NCBI GenBank assembly: GCA_039707655.1
Contig: CM077663.1
Coordinates: 433,459,830 to 433,523,829 of the forward strand
DNA length: 64,000 nt
From: Elymus sibiricus
Lineage: Eukaryota > Streptophyta > Magnoliopsida > Poales > Poaceae
Direction: 5' to 3'
In this document: piece by piece, positions 1-11,750 of the stretch
Layout of the letters: the number at the start of each line of letters is the position of its first letter
How positions within the stretch are numbered: position 1 is the stretch's first letter
Position numbers and translations under genes: made by a program
Notes under the pieces: generated by a model
Told to the model about the DNA's origin: nothing
The model's input: only the letters and a program-made list of their open reading frames with translations
The model's database searches: none

Positions 1-3000
1 TCTATTTCTTGCTCCTGGCAAATTAATAAAGGGCCACACAAAAGACCTTGATCACTGATAGCTTGGCATATAACCCATGAAACACACACACACAAAAATG
101 GGGCTAGAAACAAACACCGAGTATACAAGCACAAGTTACCTGAATCTCTGGTTCCGCGACAACAAATTGCTTCAACAAGCGGTTGCCAAATGCCCGAGAC
201 ATTGCAAGTACACCACCAACCCTCCAAGTTCCTGCAAAAGCCAATTTGCTATTATCAGATTTTCCAAGCCCCACATTCCAAGCAAATGTTATTTCTGCTA
301 AATAAATAGATACAGACTGCCCAAATGTTTTTCAAATATAAACATATGTAGTTCAGTCAAGTTGGTGCTTCTGTGATGGATGCATGACTTACCAGCCCAC
401 ATAACAATCCCACCAGCACTCTCAATTCGTTTCCTCTCATCACTTCTGTTTGGCTTGTGATCATCAGAGAGTGCAATAGCTGTGAATAAGAAAACACTAT
501 TTTACCAACAATTCAGCAGGTATATACATCTGGACTCTTAACATTCACACTGTGCCAAAGAAGTAAGCATGTCCCTTGGACATTGCAACAAGTATCAAGA
601 CCTCTGATTTGCTAAGCTTAAGGAAGTTTTTGTTAGTGAAATTTGGATGAGATCAAGAAATAATTTAGCAAGTCCCAAAACACCCCTATATGGACTACAT
701 ATTAATCAAGTAATCTTATGCTATGCATATTCAAGTTGGTGCATGTCCAACAACCAACTTCATCAGAAAGCCAGGTTGATAAGAAATGAGCAACAGTTGT
801 TCCAGAAAAAGAAGATTAATCAGTGGTGCTAAGTTGACAAACATGTTTCATGCATCCTAGTTGCAAATTATTAGACCCACTACATATTGATCATCATAAA
901 TATACCAAGTAACCAATGGAAAGCTGTGATGTATGCCATCCCAGAGTGTACGGCAGCGATCTATCCAATAATAAAAGATGATGATGACTAAACTCAGTAA
1001 AAAGAGACATCCGCTACAAATTTTCACACGATGGAAAACGTCTCTATTCTTAATTTGGTGGAAACTATTTAAACTAATGAGAATTTAACAATAACCATTA
1101 AATTGCATTCATAACAATATAAACACAAAATGATAGAAAGAGTCCTCCACAACAAATACTTGATTACATCAACACCGTAACTAAACTCAACTGGTGAGAA
1201 AGTACCCTGAACCATAGACCATCCTACTATTATTGTACAGTAACCATGCTAGACCCTGATGTGCATGGGCTAACAAATCTAGCTGCATCAAATACTAATC
1301 AATGCACAACACATAAGAATCAATCACCTTTGCCCGACTTTGATATTACAGCCCGAGAGTCACCTACGTTAGCCACGTAAAGATGATTTCCAAGCAGAAC
1401 TGCTGTTGATGCAGTTGACCCGTCATCTCTGTGGGTGTTGATTTCAGATTCCAAGAAATCTGAATCAGTTTTTTTATATGTTTCGCCTGCGAGTTACCAC
1501 TAATTAGATAGCCCACACATGAAATAACAAGGAAATGTTGGAAATAGCATTAACAAAAATATACTAGTTACTTTTTTGAAAAGATAATCTTACTTATTGC
1601 TAATTTTGTATCTGACATGAATTGCGGGTGTTTCATGAGGTTCTCAAACAAGTGCTCCTTCAAATACTCAGCAGCACGTGAACCCCCATGACCTGCAAGA
1701 AAACAAATGGTTTAGACATAGAACCATTGAGGAAAGATAAGAGAATTCTACAAGAAAAAAGAGTAGCCGACCATCAAATATTCCGAAGAGATTTATTTGC
1801 TTATCATCAATTTTAGATGATTTTATGTCAAAGAAGTCTTCCATGCTTGCCCTTTTTCCTCTAAAACTTGAATATCCACAACTCAAATTTCCATCATCAC
1901 TGCAAATCAGTCAAAATCCAAAATGCCTGTTGTTAAAATTTAGAAACTTGCAATTTCATGTATAAGAAATGTAAAATAATTTTGCAAAAACCCTGATAGA
2001 AGAAGTGTATAGCCAAAAAGGCTGTCTAATGGAAGTACAGAAAATAACCTGTATATGTTAATAGAAATTAGATACATGTATTTGAATTTTAAGTTGTAGG
2101 ACCAATAAATATGGGGTGTATGCGATCAGCCACTTGAATCCAAGAAAGATAATTTTCTTTTTTCCCAAACTATCCAAGGAAGGAGATTGAAATAATAATC
2201 TTTAAATAGCAAGATCAGGACCCAGAAATAGAATCACTAGAACGGAGTATGTTTAAAGAAATAAAAATTGCACTATTTTTAAGAAGACACACCAAGCCAT
2301 TTGGAAAGAACATTATCTTTAGAACCATTATTTTATGATTAATCCAACGTAACTCAACAAGATAATTGCAGCTGTTACAAAATGAGTTCAAGATTTATGA
2401 AGTTCTGCATTATATAAAGTACATTTATACATGGAAATAGCAAACTATTCCAGAACCCTGAGTAACTTCAGCTCTACTTTTGGGCCATGCATGCTTCCAA
2501 CAACCACACTCTAAGCTGCTCATCACCAATGTGGAATGGATTGATGTCACAAGGGAGGAGGATGGGTGTAAAAATGGGAGCAAAATGTAGACAAATCACC
2601 AACTAAATGAAGTAGGTGTGATATACTAGCCAAGTTACCCTAGAAAAAGGCATACTGCTGATCCCACACAAGATTCCAAGCAAAGTTGGTTTGGTTGAAG
2701 AAAGTAATACTGAGTTGAGTAGTTGACCCACTTAACGATGAAGACATGCCAATATTCTATTTCTATCTAGATATTGTACGAGCATCTTTAAGATCTGATG
2801 ATTAAGAAATGTTGTATTAACAGGAAATGTTCCTTTTCAAGACATCATTTCCCATATGATATGGTGTTGAATTTTTTGGAGAATAACTTGCCAAACATTT
2901 TAGTGAAGCTATATTATTCATATGGCCAAAGAGTAGTTTCATAGAACACTGTAGAATTTAGATGTATCTCAGTAGCATTAAGATGTTTTATCATTCTCAC

Positions 3001-4674
3001 TTGAAAAGCAGCTTTTGCATTATGATATTGCGCTTCCGCTTATAGTATCCTCCTCTAATGTTTCTGTCAAAATAATGGTAATATGTTTTCCTTTTTCAGA
3101 AGATGACATCCCTACGGAGAGCAGTCCATGAAAACAAGCAAGCAATCACCTGTTAACGCCTTAACAGAACTTTGTAAGACACAACATTATGCTTTGCAGC
3201 TCAATTATGCCGTTCACTGCTCTTTGTCTAAAAGTGAGCATCCACTACTCTTTAGCAGCGGCATGTGTGCATACTATGCAACAGGTTCACTGGACGCTAC
3301 TGCCAGTAGGAAAGATCTCACAAGAGTTTTCAGATTTATGTTGGTTTCATAAAATTGATGTCCTGGTTCATCACAAGTCTGGAACAATACATAATTCTAA
3401 ATAGGGAGAGTACTAGAATATTCTGGCCAGAAAAGGGCAGTGCGGACGTATTGCGAGAAGGTACACCCGCTGCCTTGAGTACTGAATCTAAATTGTCGTT
3501 TACCGGTATTTAGTGAACCATGTATTTTCGTTAAAGCATTTCTTTCCATTTTGTATGGGAGCGGCTAAAAACCACACGTAAACTTTGCCTCTCAAAAAAT
3601 CCATGGTGATGCCAAAATTGGTAGGGCTAGTGGAGTCGTAACTCGTAACCAAACACGCCTTCATAATCCCACAGAGTAACCACCAAGCTAACAAACTGCA
3701 CACAACTTCTTTCAGTTATAATCCTGAGTGCAGCATATTGAATCACAGAAAGCTACATTCTGCATCACTCACACATGGCCATGCAATTACGTTCTAAGCT
3801 CTACCGCACCGCCTTGCATTAAATACATCGCAACACGAGCAGCACACGCAGAGCATTTGAATCAAACAGGCCAACGGTACTTCGCGCCAACGAAACCGAG
3901 CGCCCGCAATCCGCGAATTAAATGAAACAGAGGAGCGGGCGAGCATTACCTCTTGCAGCCGCCGCTCATGTAGCCGACCTCGTCGACCCTCTCCCTCTCC
4001 CTCTGCCTCTCCTTCTCCTTCTTCTCCTTCTCCAGGTCCTGGTCCTTGGGCACGACCAGAGCCAGCACGGCGGCCGCCACAGCAGCCCCTTGCTTCCTCC
4101 TCCCCTGATCCGGCAGCGCCAGCACTGGCGACGACACCTCCTCTTCCTCGGATGAGAGCTCCGAATCCACCATAGCCACGGCCGCAGCCGGCGACACGAC
4201 CATGTCGGCCCCCTCCTCCACCTCCATCTCTACTGCTGCTGCTGCGGAGGACACCTCCATCTCCACCTCCACCTCAACCTCCACGACCCCTGCCCGCACC
4301 TCCCGCTCGGGCGAGGAGGCCTCCTCCTCGACCTCCCCCTCGCCCTCCTCCCCCTCCTCCAGCTCCTCCTCCAGCGGCTGGTGCGCGGGGGTGACCCCGG
4401 GCTGCTCCGCCATCGCCTTCCCCTTGGCCCGGAACCTGCGGTACTTGACGGGGTGCCGCACGCCCAGCCGCTTGTCGCTCCCGGGCTTGGACGTCCCCGC
4501 CGCGCCCACAACCTCCTCCCGCCCCGCCCCCGCTCCCGCTTCCGCCGCCCCCGCCTCCGCTACCACCACCGACGCCTCCGTCACCGCAGATGCAGAGGGC
4601 GCGGGGATATCCGGCGAGCTCTCCTCCTGCTGCTGCCGCTGCTGCTGGTCCTTCACGGCGCCATCGTGAACCAT
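1..4674 (-). CDS. Protein phosphatase 2C (PPM family), C-terminus beyond the left edge
   Basis: Mg/Mn-dependent serine/threonine phosphatase of the plant PP2C family; it removes phosphate from target proteins in signalling. I place minus-strand exons at 4674-3950, 1899-1772, 1692-1594, 1486-1328, 479-393, 231-140 and 14-1, each with GT/AG borders and phases that join cleanly (430 codons before the last partial exon). The catalytic part starts near residue 236 (MSGGCK) and shows [11 protein letters not shown], the metal site [34 protein letters not shown] and [12 protein letters not shown]. The final SDG-W-D and DN motifs lie outside the window. Residues 1-235 are an unusual extension: acidic and Val-rich, then a Lys/Glu/Arg run, with a basic island [18 protein letters not shown]. 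Intron 1 is about 2 kb. Family call is secure; subgroup and substrate are not determinable. The ATG at 4674 is the first in the open exon, but an internal start at MSGGCK would give a normal-length PP2C. Confidence 0.93.
1900..3949 (-). other. Large first intron of the PP2C gene
   Basis: This 2-kb stretch runs from the donor after 3950 to the acceptor before 1899. It is AT-rich and holds only short ORFs without recognisable motifs. I saw no clear transposon ends or target duplications in it. Confidence 0.75.
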
Positions 4675-5040
4675 GAGCCAACCGCGGAAACCCTAGAAGC
4701 AGCGCGCAGAGAGCTCAGATTCAAATCCGCATCCGACGAGCGATCGATCTCGGTGGACGGGGGCGCTCACCTTCGGGCCGGATCCGATCGGTCGGCCGGG
4801 TCGGGGCAGATCGGATCTACGGGGCGCGCGCGTGAGGGAGCGGCGGCGGCGGCGGGGTGGGTGGATGGGGTGGGGCGGCGGGCGTGAGCTGGGGTGGGGG
4901 GTGGGGGTGGGGGTGTGGAGTGATCGGAGCGGAGTGTCGCTGCGTGCTCGGCTGCTCTCTGATGAGAGATGAGAGATGAAGAAAAAATGAAGAGGAGAAA
5001 CGGCGTTGCGCTACGCCCTACGCGGATGAAGTATTTATTT
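4675..5040 (-). promoter_or_regulatory. PP2C 5' leader and core promoter region
   Basis: Upstream of the ATG (minus strand) lie a GC-rich stretch with G-rich and GGC runs near 4850-4920, a CT-rich leader of TCTCATC-type repeats near 4950-4985, and a TATA-like AAATAAATAC at about 5031-5040. The spacing would put transcription start near 5000. A TTCTAG before GGTTTCC near 4695 could be a leader-intron acceptor. TATA assignment is inference. Confidence 0.45.
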
Positions 5041-5535
5041 CGTATTGTATTTCTTTACGTATTTTAATGCGTATTTTAAGTACTTATTATTTTTGCCTTT
5101 GTGTGTAGTGCGTGGCGAGGGCGGCCTGGAGCACCTGGGGCGTGGGCGACCGGCGGCGGCAGGTGTGTGGTCGCTGGAGTGTGGGACTGGTTTGTGTGGG
5201 TCGTGCTGTCAGTGGAGCGGGGTGGACTGGTCCCTGTGGGGAGTGGGGACTGAGGAGTGAGGAGGAGCGTGCGTGCTCGCTCTGCTGCTGGTGCTGGGTC
5301 ACGGGTGAAACGTGGGCTGGTAATCCTGGATGGGCTGCGTAGGAATGTCAGTGGCCTTTGACGACGGATGGGGGGCACAGACCTCGTTTCGGTTTTGCCT
5401 AGCACGCGCGACTGCAAAATGCCCGTGGACCGCCAGCCCGGTCTATACTTTTCTGAAGTGTTTAGACCCTTTTTTTTATCAAAAATGCTACACCTACGGG
5501 GTGGATACGAAAAACTATGTAAACCTTCCATCCCT
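5041..5535. other. Intergenic, nothing recognised
   Basis: Separates the PP2C promoter from the LINE remnants. It has a GC-rich part (5110-5440) and an AT-rich end with a short T run. ORFs on both strands overlap each other and lack motifs, so I see no gene. Confidence 0.5.
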
Positions 5536-5586
5536 AACAGAATGCATATAGGTTTCTCAAAAAAAAAAAAAACAGAATGCATATAG
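5536..5586 (+). mobile_element. Ultra-short LINE-type stub with 16-bp target duplication
   Basis: AACAGAATGCATATAG occurs exactly twice, at 5536-5551 and 5571-5586. Between them sits a 19-nt piece, GTTTCTC followed by twelve A. This is the structure expected of a retroposed 3' tail with target-site duplications and almost complete 5' truncation. The TCTCAAAA end resembles other LINE 3' ends in this window (TTATCAAAA at 7598). Confidence 0.6.
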
Positions 5587-7585
5587 ATTAAATGAGATTC
5601 TGAGAATCTATGGGGAATGCTCGGGACAGGCTGTGAACAAGGATAAAAGTTCCATACATTTCAGCCAGAACACCTCTGATCCAATTAGACTTTTACTTAA
5701 GCAAACTCTGAATATTTCAGTGGAAGCTTTCAGCGAGCGTTACCTTGGACTACCAACCGCGGTGGGTAGCATAACCGGAGGAACTTTTGATCATATTGGA
5801 GAGAGGTTGCGTGTCAAACTCCAAGGTGGTTCAGAACGGATGATCTCTTGTGCTGGACGTGAGGTAAGAATTAAAGCTGTTGCACAGTCGATACCTGCTT
5901 TCAGTATGAGTTGTTTCAAGATGACAAAGAAAGTTTGTAAGAAGTTGGCATCTAGTATGGCCAAGTATTGGTGGAGTAGCAATCTCGACCGTCGTTCTTT
6001 GCACTGGCTGTCCTGGGAGTCACTCAATTCCCCTAAACATAAGGGTGGGATGGGGTTTAGGGACCTCGAATTGTTCAACTTAGCACTCCTTGGAAAGCAC
6101 GGATGGAGACTGATGACCAATCCCAACTCCTTGTGTGCGAGGGTCCTGAAGGGAAGGTATTTTCCAACCTCTGATTTTATGCAAGCTACAACTCCAAAAT
6201 TTGCATCTGCAACTTGGCGAGCGATCATCGCTAGAAGGGAGGCGTTGAAAACTGGTTTGATCGAGCGGCCCGGCAGTGGCTCCACTATCTCGATATGGAA
6301 TGATAAGTGGATCCCGGGAACTTTGTCCATGTCTCCTGTGGCTCGGATTGGCAATGCTAATATAAATATGGTTTCAGACCTTATTGATTCGGACAACTGG
6401 ACATGGAAGATGGATATTGTGAGAGGTAACTTCATACCTCCTGATGCGGATGCAATACTAAATATACCACTCAGGTGGGGAGGAGGTGATGATGTTTTGG
6501 CATGGGCGTACGAAAGAACCGGGTGCTATATTGTCAAGTCTGCGTATCGTTCTCTGATGACTCAAAACGAGCAGCGAGCTCTAGAGGAAGGGACGGTGAC
6601 CGAAGCTTCAGCGACAGAAAAACTGCTATGGTCCCGGCTTTGGAAATTGAAAGTTTTACCAAAAGTACGAGTTTTCTGGTGGCGGGTTTTGAGGGGAATT
6701 CTGCCAACTCAAACTACCCTACACCACCGTCACATTGCTTCGGTTAGCAAGTGCAAGATCTGTCTACATGAAGATGAAGACATGATGCATGCGTTACTAC
6801 ATTGTTCACATGCTAGAGGCTTTTGGAGAGAGGCTCCGGAATGGCTTGATGTTAAACGTCCTGATCTTCACCCTCTAACATGGTCGAAAGATATTATGTG
6901 TGATACCTTGTTCTCTGAATCTGAAAGGGCAAAGATAGTGACAATTATGTGGGCCATTTGGACTTCTAGGAACAACATTACACATGATAAAAGAGATATC
7001 AATCCTGCTCACTCTATGCGGATGACCCGGGAGACTTTGGCCTTGCTGGATCTTCCACGAGATCATGCTCGTATCTTACCAGGCCATGGCTGGCGCCCGC
7101 TTGATGATGACTGGATTAAGATCAATGTGGATGGCAGTATTGCCGTTGACGCCCGCAGGGGAGGGGGGAGGGGTGGCGCGGTCCCATTCCTCCTTAGTGG
7201 CAGCTTGGTGTAAACCCTATTCAGGTATTACTGACCCCCTCATCTCTGAAGCCTATGCACTCCGGGACGGCATCATCTTTGCACAACTCCGAGGCTTCGA
7301 GAAGGTAGTACTTGAATCAGACTGTATGGAGATTGTTAATCTCTGTAATGGGAACCACGAGCCCAGATCGGTAGTGGCGCCGATCATATCCGAAATGCGG
7401 GAGCATTCTTCGTCTTTTATTTTCTGTGTTATTCAACATGTATCTAGAACAGCAAACTTTCCTGCTCATCTTTGTGCCAAGCATGCTAGCACTTTGGATG
7501 TTACAGATTGTTGGATAGATTCTACCCCTAGTTTCCTTGTAACTAGCCTCTTAGCAGACTCTGTTGGGGCTGTGTGTGTTGAATA
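5587..7585 (+). pseudogene. LINE ORF2 remnant: RT C-terminus, zf-RVT, RNase H
   Basis: Enzyme remnant that in intact LINEs copies the element RNA at the target site. The frame is open before the first ATG (YRLNEILRIYGECSGQ) and through the ORF at 5633-7213. Readable landmarks are the RT C-terminal YLGLPT and KHKGGMGFRDLELFNLALLG, the zinc-binding domain region FWWRVLRGILPTQ...CKICLHEDEDMMHALLHC, and the RNase H start INVDGS. Between about 7150 and 7200, in a G-rich run, the frame shifts; RNase H continues in another frame (SEAYALRDG, VVLESDCMEIVNL, ending at 7585). The polymerase YADD region is absent because of 5' truncation, so the copy is dead. No transcription evidence can be read from sequence. 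Confidence 0.88.
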
Positions 7586-7611
7586 AAGCTCCTAAGTTAT
7601 CAAAAAAAAAA
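5587..7611 (+). mobile_element. 5'-truncated non-LTR retrotransposon (LINE)
   Basis: A LINE copy that lacks the 5' part of ORF2 (endonuclease and most of the reverse transcriptase) but keeps its 3' end: RT C-terminal region, zinc-binding domain, RNase H, an AATAAA at 7582 and a poly(A) run at 7602-7611. Plus strand, with its tail away from the PP2C gene. I could not identify target duplications; the stub at 5536-5586 lies at or inside its 5' edge. Confidence 0.85.
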
Positions 7612-7640
7612 CTAATCACCCCCTCCCCTTTTCTTTTCCT

Positions 7641-7945
7641 TTTTTTGAACACGGTACAGACGCAAGCACTCATATAAACGCGCATACATTCAGCCCTATG
7701 AACGCACATACGCACACCCTACCCCTATCAGCATCTCCGAGAGACTGAGCTGGCATATCATCTTGAGATTTACGAAGTTATCATAGACGCCTCGTCGTCG
7801 ACGGGAACGTCCCCTCCCACTGAAAACGTATCGCCGGAAATCCTGGAATAAATTCAGGAATAATGAAAGCACCAGGACTTGAACCCTGATGGGCTGGGGA
7901 TACCACTGTCCCTCTAACCATCCATCCATCGGTTGGGTTGCAAAA
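7641..7945 (-). mobile_element. tRNA-derived SINE
   Basis: Read on the minus strand it begins with a tRNA-like head: A box TGGTTAGAGGG (complement of 7910-7920) and a consensus B box GGTTCAAGTCC (complement of 7875-7885), about 25 bp apart. It ends in an A tail (T run at 7640-7646). A near-identical 14/15-bp sequence CCCCTTTCTTTTCC flanks it at 7625-7639 and 7952-7965, differing by one T, and fits a target duplication. Similar copies are very common in Triticeae DNA. It carries no protein-coding capacity. Confidence 0.75.
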
Positions 7946-7965
7946 GGTGACCCCCTTTCTTTTCC

Positions 7966-8250
7966 AATCATACCCTTCCAGCTAAGCCCGTGCGTAAGGT
8001 ACGTAAAACAAATTACGTAGATGTAGCGTTGTTCTTTCTTTATCCTCCATGGTTTTGAGGATACAGAGATGCTACAAACGGAAAATGCAGATTAAAGTGG
8101 TACGAGCGTTTTGATTATGGAATTAATTATACATTCTCACTATATGTATTATGGTAATTCACGTTCCACGCATATCGCCACGGCGGTTGATCAAACGAGG
8201 TAAGTGGAAACACACTATTGAATTGGCCATGTAGGCCGGACCTTTCGATC
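7966..8250. other. Intergenic, nothing recognised
   Basis: Unique-looking DNA between the SINE and the AT-rich block. No ORF, RNA motif or repeat end was seen. Confidence 0.4.
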
Positions 8251-10400
8251 TTGGAAAGGTTCTCTTCTTGATTTTCTATTGTTTTTTAAATCAGTTATTT
8301 CATATTTTTACTTTCCCGTTGTTTTGTTTTTTATTTATGTTTTTTTAACAATGAATATCTTTAAAATTGAGTAGCATGATTTCGATTTTTCAACATTTTT
8401 TCGAATTAATAAATATTTTCTTCAAATTTGTGAAAAATTTCAAATATCTCAGATGATTTTCGTATTTATGTACATTTTTTTACTTCATAAACATTTTTGT
8501 AAATGAACATCATGACCATTTTTTAGAAAAAATATTCAAAAAATATATAACGCGTGAACATTTTTGAGGATTCATGAGTATTTTTTCCAAATTCATGAGG
8601 AATATATATAAATTTAAGAACATAGTTTAGATTCATGTTTTTTTCAAAACTAATATGAACATTTTCGAAATAAAAAAAAAGAAAATTTTATCAAAATAAA
8701 TAAAAGAATTTTAATAAATTTCGGTCTGACTTCTGATCCTATTATGCGGGACCCATGACCTGACCAAACTCTTACATTTGGGGCCCACTTCTAATAAAAA
8801 CTTTTGAGCGCACCTAGGCCTCTACTCCTAGGGAGTTTCGTAATTGTGTTTTTTTTTAATTTATAAATGTTTCTTACATAATTCAGATTCTTGAAATATA
8901 ATTGTAACTGTTTTCTATTAAGTTGTGAAGAACTTTTCATATTCGTGAGTATTTTTAATTTACAAACATTTTTGAAATCAAAGTCCATTATTTCAAATTT
9001 GTGTTCATTTTGAAAAATCATGGGCAATTATAAAAATTCATGTACATTTTTTAGAATTCATGAATATATTTTCTTATATACCTTGTAGAAATAATAAATT
9101 CATCGATTTTTTCAAACTTGTGAAATATTTTATAAATTAAAGAAATATAAATGATTTTAAATAGTGTTCTAATAGACAAACATTAGTCTTTTTATGCGCA
9201 CTTTGTCCTCTCTCGTGCGCATCCAGAATGAATTTCTCTGTCACTCACTCATCCTCAAATTGCTTCAAGCCAAGCACACTTAATTTTGAGGATCCTTTAG
9301 ATGGGCTTCTGGATAAAAGGATGTACCTTGTTGATATAGAGCAGTCTATAATTCCTACTAAGCCAGGATTTCACATGGTCCACTTTGAATGAAAAGACTT
9401 TGGAGCTCTCCTAGGCTCTATTCAATCGGAACTTATTAATTACTAAAAATAACATTTTATCAAATTCGTAAATATTTTCTTCAAAAATGTGAACATTTTT
9501 AAATATGGATGGACATGTTTCATGCTCATGAGCATTTTTAGAATTCACCAGAATTTTTTAAATTAGCAAACATGATTTCTAATCATGTGCATTTAAAAAT
9601 AATCATGTACAACTATAAAACTCAGGAACATTTTTGGAATTCATGAATATTTTTACATATTTCCGAAGAATATATAACTATCATCCCTTAAATTCACGAA
9701 TGTTTTTGAATAAAATAGAAAATTTTGGAAATTCACAAAAAATATTGATATTCTTGAATATTTAAGTTTTCAAGAAAATGTTTTAATAGAATGTCGGTTT
9801 CGATCCTGTAATGTCGGATCGATGACCTGACCAAACGCTTACAGGTGGGGTCTACTTTGAATTAAAAAAAGTTTGAAGCTCTACTAGCCTCTATTCCTAG
9901 GGAGCTTACTAATTGTTATCTTTTGACATTCTATAACATAATTTAATTTCTTAATATTTTTTCAAATTCATATTTTTTTCTTTCAAAATTGCGACTATTT
10001 TTTCAAAATCCTTGAAGATTTTTTATATTTGTGGATTTTAAAATTTACAGAGATTTTAAAATCTGTGAACACGATTTAAATTTCATGTTAATTTTTTAAA
10101 AATAAGTGAAAAATATAAAACTCATGAAAATTTTATAGAACTCGTGAATATATATTTTCATATTCTTGATGATTTTATAAATTCATGAATATTTATAAAA
10201 TTCACTAATGTTTTTCAAAATTTGCAAAAAAATTGGAAATACAAAAATTAGAATTCTGATTTTTTGAAAGTGTTTGTGTTGAATGCCGGCATCGATGCTA
10301 TTGTGCGGGACCCATGATCCGACAAATCCTTAGAGTGGGGTTCACTTCGAATAAAAAAAACTTTGGAGCTCTCCTAGGCATGTGTTCCTTGGGAGCATAG
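8250..10400. repeat. AT-rich repeat block with four copies of a ~130-bp box
   Basis: The block consists of degenerate words such as TTCATGAACATTTTT and TTTTTGAAATTC, with a better-conserved box at about 8720-8850, 9345-9450, 9790-9920 and 10275-10400. Shared pieces of the box are GCGGGACCCATGA, TGGGG-CCACTT, GGAGCTCTCCTAGG and CCTAGGGAG. Spacing is about 620, 450 and 490 bp. Such word arrays occur in non-coding parts of Triticeae DNA transposons, but I could not find terminal repeats here. Confidence 0.6.
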
Positions 10401-11750
10401 TAAGTGTAAGGATATGCACTCTTGTATTAGCCACGAACTCCGAAACAAAATCTAAAATTGCAATCAAGTGCAAATCATCCTCGATGCCGCACATATACGC
10501 TCCAACGAGCGCTAGGGATGAACCACTTGGGATCGTCGGACGACCAACCTGCTCGCTCCAACAACAAAAACCAATGGAGTCATTTGCAACATTGCTCCCA
10601 AAAGGTGCCAAGCCAAGAGGACATAGATGAGCATGTGTTAGTACACGTGTTTGCTATCTGATGCCGCCTTTCACTAGTAGAGTAATTGATGAAGCCGAAG
10701 TGACCAACAACTGAATTCACTTTGATGATTGATGTTAAGCTAGCATTGTGTGATTACCTCCAACATAACATGTGTTGCATTTCCTTAGTTGGATCCACTC
10801 TCACGCGCAGTTGTTGCTTTCAGGTATTTATTTACTCATCAATCGGTAGTGATTCGTCATCATACGAAGAAAATGTCAGACGTTGTACCTTTTCCAACAA
10901 CATCGATGATTATGAACATCTATCCAATCGTAGTTCCAAGAGCTCCACCCCTCTCCTCTCCTTTCCTCTCCTCTCGAGACTCAACTGAAGTCAGCCGGCT
11001 GCCGTGGACTGTGCCCCCTCCCTCCTCTCCCCTCTCTCGGCATTGATGGCCGGAGTGGGAAAGGAGGGAGGGTGTGTCCGCCTATAGATGTAGGTTGTTG
11101 TTTCTGTTTGTAGGGGAGGTGGAGCATGCAGATGGCTTCTAGTGGATCTGGTTGGTTTTCCTCGTCATCACCTTGCTCCAATGGACGGAGTTGAAGGTAA
11201 ATCAAGGATGGGTCGCTGGTTACCTCAATAAATCATCTGCCTTGTCCCTGATCTGCAGAAGGCCCGACTGCTTCTTCTTTGCTAACAAAGCCACCGAGGT
11301 GATAGTTCATCTCTCATGGAGAGGCAGAAGGCTGGACCTTGTTGATTGGCTTCGAGCTTATCGTAGTGGTTATCGCAACGGAGGTGCTCGCGCCTGCAAC
11401 CGTGATCGAAGTTGGACCGACATCGCATGCCATCACATCTTCTGGTCAAAGGGCAATCGATTTTGTTTCCTCTCGGCCTCGATGCCTTACGGGAGACAGT
11501 TCCGCTTCTTGTCGGTAGCCATGGCTTAGGGTTGTGGCACCCTCGTCGCCCCAAGTGGCTTGTTCCCCGATGGCGTGGTGGTGGTGGACCAAATCGTGTT
11601 TCTAATTCTTGTTTAGGGTCCTTCTTGCAAAGGTCCATGGATTTACTTCTTTGTTTCTTTAGGGTACTTCTGTAAGATGTGGTGTACGCTAGTTTTTAAT
11701 GAATAAATCTTCAAGACCCTTTGGGATCCTTTGTCGTTCAAGAAAAAAAA
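10401..11750 (+). other. Unassigned stretch ending like a retroposon
   Basis: Contains a CT-rich tract (10930-11040) and mixed-composition DNA with short overlapping ORFs and no motif I recognise. The end looks retroposon-like: an AATAAA at about 11702 and TTCAAGAAAAAAAA at about 11738-11749, similar to LINE 3' ends. The 5' limit and the target duplication were not found. Confidence 0.35.

Noticed and set aside
4202..4887. Plus-strand ORFs opposite PP2C exon 1
   Set aside because: They are shadows of the GC-rich, repetitive minus-strand exon; the minus frame joins correctly to downstream exons.
5587..7611. Target duplication of the LINE
   Set aside because: The bases after its poly(A) (CTAATCACC) were not found before its 5' edge, so no TSD is claimed; the 16-bp repeat at 5536/5571 belongs to the small insert.
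7875..7920. A tRNA gene on the minus strand
   Set aside because: A and B boxes are present but no acceptor stem or anticodon arm; the body and tail identify a SINE.
10342..11675. Host gene between 10.3 and 11.7 kb
   Set aside because: ORFs are short, on both strands, with no conserved motif or plausible exon chain; a retroposon-like 3' end fits better.
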